A model generated the notes under the pieces. That model did no database searches. It was given only the letters and a program-made list of their open reading frames with translations, and had not been told where the DNA came from. From Apostichopus californicus (Eukaryota; Echinodermata; Holothuroidea; Aspidochirotida; Stichopodidae), in assembly GCA_020650975.1 (NCBI GenBank), contig JAIPMN010000857.1, forward strand, positions 1 through 59,748: a DNA stretch of 59,748 bases, given 5' to 3'. The position numbers and the translations under genes were made by a program. Positions 59,505-59,748 of the stretch are shown piece by piece (the first letter of the stretch is position 1; the number at the start of each line of letters is the position of its first letter).

Positions 59505-59524
59505 AACTCTGAAGAGGTTACAAG

Positions 59525-59590
59525 ATGAGTAGGTTAAAGATAGATGTCCATGCACACATTCTACCAGAAAGATGGCCTGACTTGAAAGAG
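59525..59590 (+). CDS. ACMSD: ACMSD (2-amino-3-carboxymuconate-6-semialdehyde decarboxylase), first coding exon, gene runs off the window
   Basis: ACMSD is a zinc-dependent amidohydrolase-superfamily enzyme of the cytosol. It removes the carboxyl group of ACMS in tryptophan catabolism, diverting flux from quinolinate/NAD synthesis. The 22 visible codons read MSRLKIDVHAHILPERWPDL plus KE. They closely match the human start (KIDIHSHILPKEWPDL), including the His-x-His metal ligands (His9, His11) of strand 1 of the TIM barrel. The exon ends in phase 0 at a consensus GTAAGT (59591). An in-frame TGA at 59510-59512 and A at -3 support this ATG, giving three extra residues relative to human. The remaining exons lie beyond the right edge. 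Confidence rests on a short but distinctive match. Confidence 0.85.
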
Positions 59591-59748
59591 GTAAGTGGAC
59601 AAAATACATAACATAGCTGGAAATATTAAAGTAATAGATTTGGAAAGTGCCAGCACTGAAAAATTCCTGCCTTTTTTGTTTTTATTTTATTTTATTTTAT
59701 TATATTTATTTATTTATTCATTCATTTATTCGTTCATTCGTTCATTAT
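59591..59748 (+). other. Start of ACMSD intron 1
   Basis: Intron sequence that ends in a TTTTA/TTTA/TTCA/TTCG tetra- and pentanucleotide run (about 59678-59748) at the window edge. This run resembles the microsatellite at 34526-34566. Confidence 0.7.

Overview
This is a stretch of animal nuclear genome. The genes are split by GT-AG introns of about 0.5 to 19 kb, the intergenic DNA is AT-rich, and there are many microsatellites, minisatellites, tRNA-derived SINEs and decayed LINE fragments. No bacterial operons, rRNA genes or CRISPR array were seen. The protein repertoire (a BAF60 subunit, a VOPP1/WBP1-type membrane protein, ACMSD) is metazoan. Frequent poly-G/poly-C runs and TAGGCCTA-rich patches make me lean to a marine invertebrate deuterostome, perhaps an echinoderm, but that placement is only an impression.

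Three genes can be supported. (1) On the + strand, 6131-40669, ten coding exons encode the SWI/SNF chromatin-remodelling subunit SMARCD/BAF60. They give 436 residues with continuous reading phase and a stop codon; only the extreme N-terminus is missing and probably lies left of the window. (2) On the - strand, 52422 down to 46671, five exons encode a complete 210-residue type I membrane protein of the VOPP1/WBP1 family: signal peptide, six-Cys ectodomain, one membrane segment and a Pro-rich PPxY tail. (3) On the + strand at the right edge, 59525-59590 is the first coding exon of ACMSD, the amidohydrolase-fold decarboxylase of the kynurenine pathway. Genes 1 and 2 converge (stop codons about 6 kb apart); genes 2 and 3 diverge (start codons about 7.1 kb apart). 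Nothing suggests the three work together; they look like ordinary neighbours.

Repeats fill much of the rest. A 30-bp minisatellite (24479-25460) lies in the largest SMARCD intron. A 20-bp minisatellite (42870-44036) between genes 1 and 2 is split by a complete tRNA-derived SINE flanked by a 4-bp duplication. Two further copies of that SINE family and two other tRNA-like SINE heads are present. Two LINE reverse-transcriptase C-terminal fragments sit between genes 2 and 3.

The most interesting observations are: two independent short tandem duplications, each copying the 3' end of a SMARCD exon with its splice donor, one still reading in frame with only synonymous changes in the coding part; a perfect DR1 nuclear-receptor half-site pair 20 bp before the ACMSD start codon, matching the known HNF4/PPAR control of this gene in mammals; and a perfect 23-bp-arm palindrome in an intron. 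I found no convincing undescribed system; this is mostly an ordinary animal locus.
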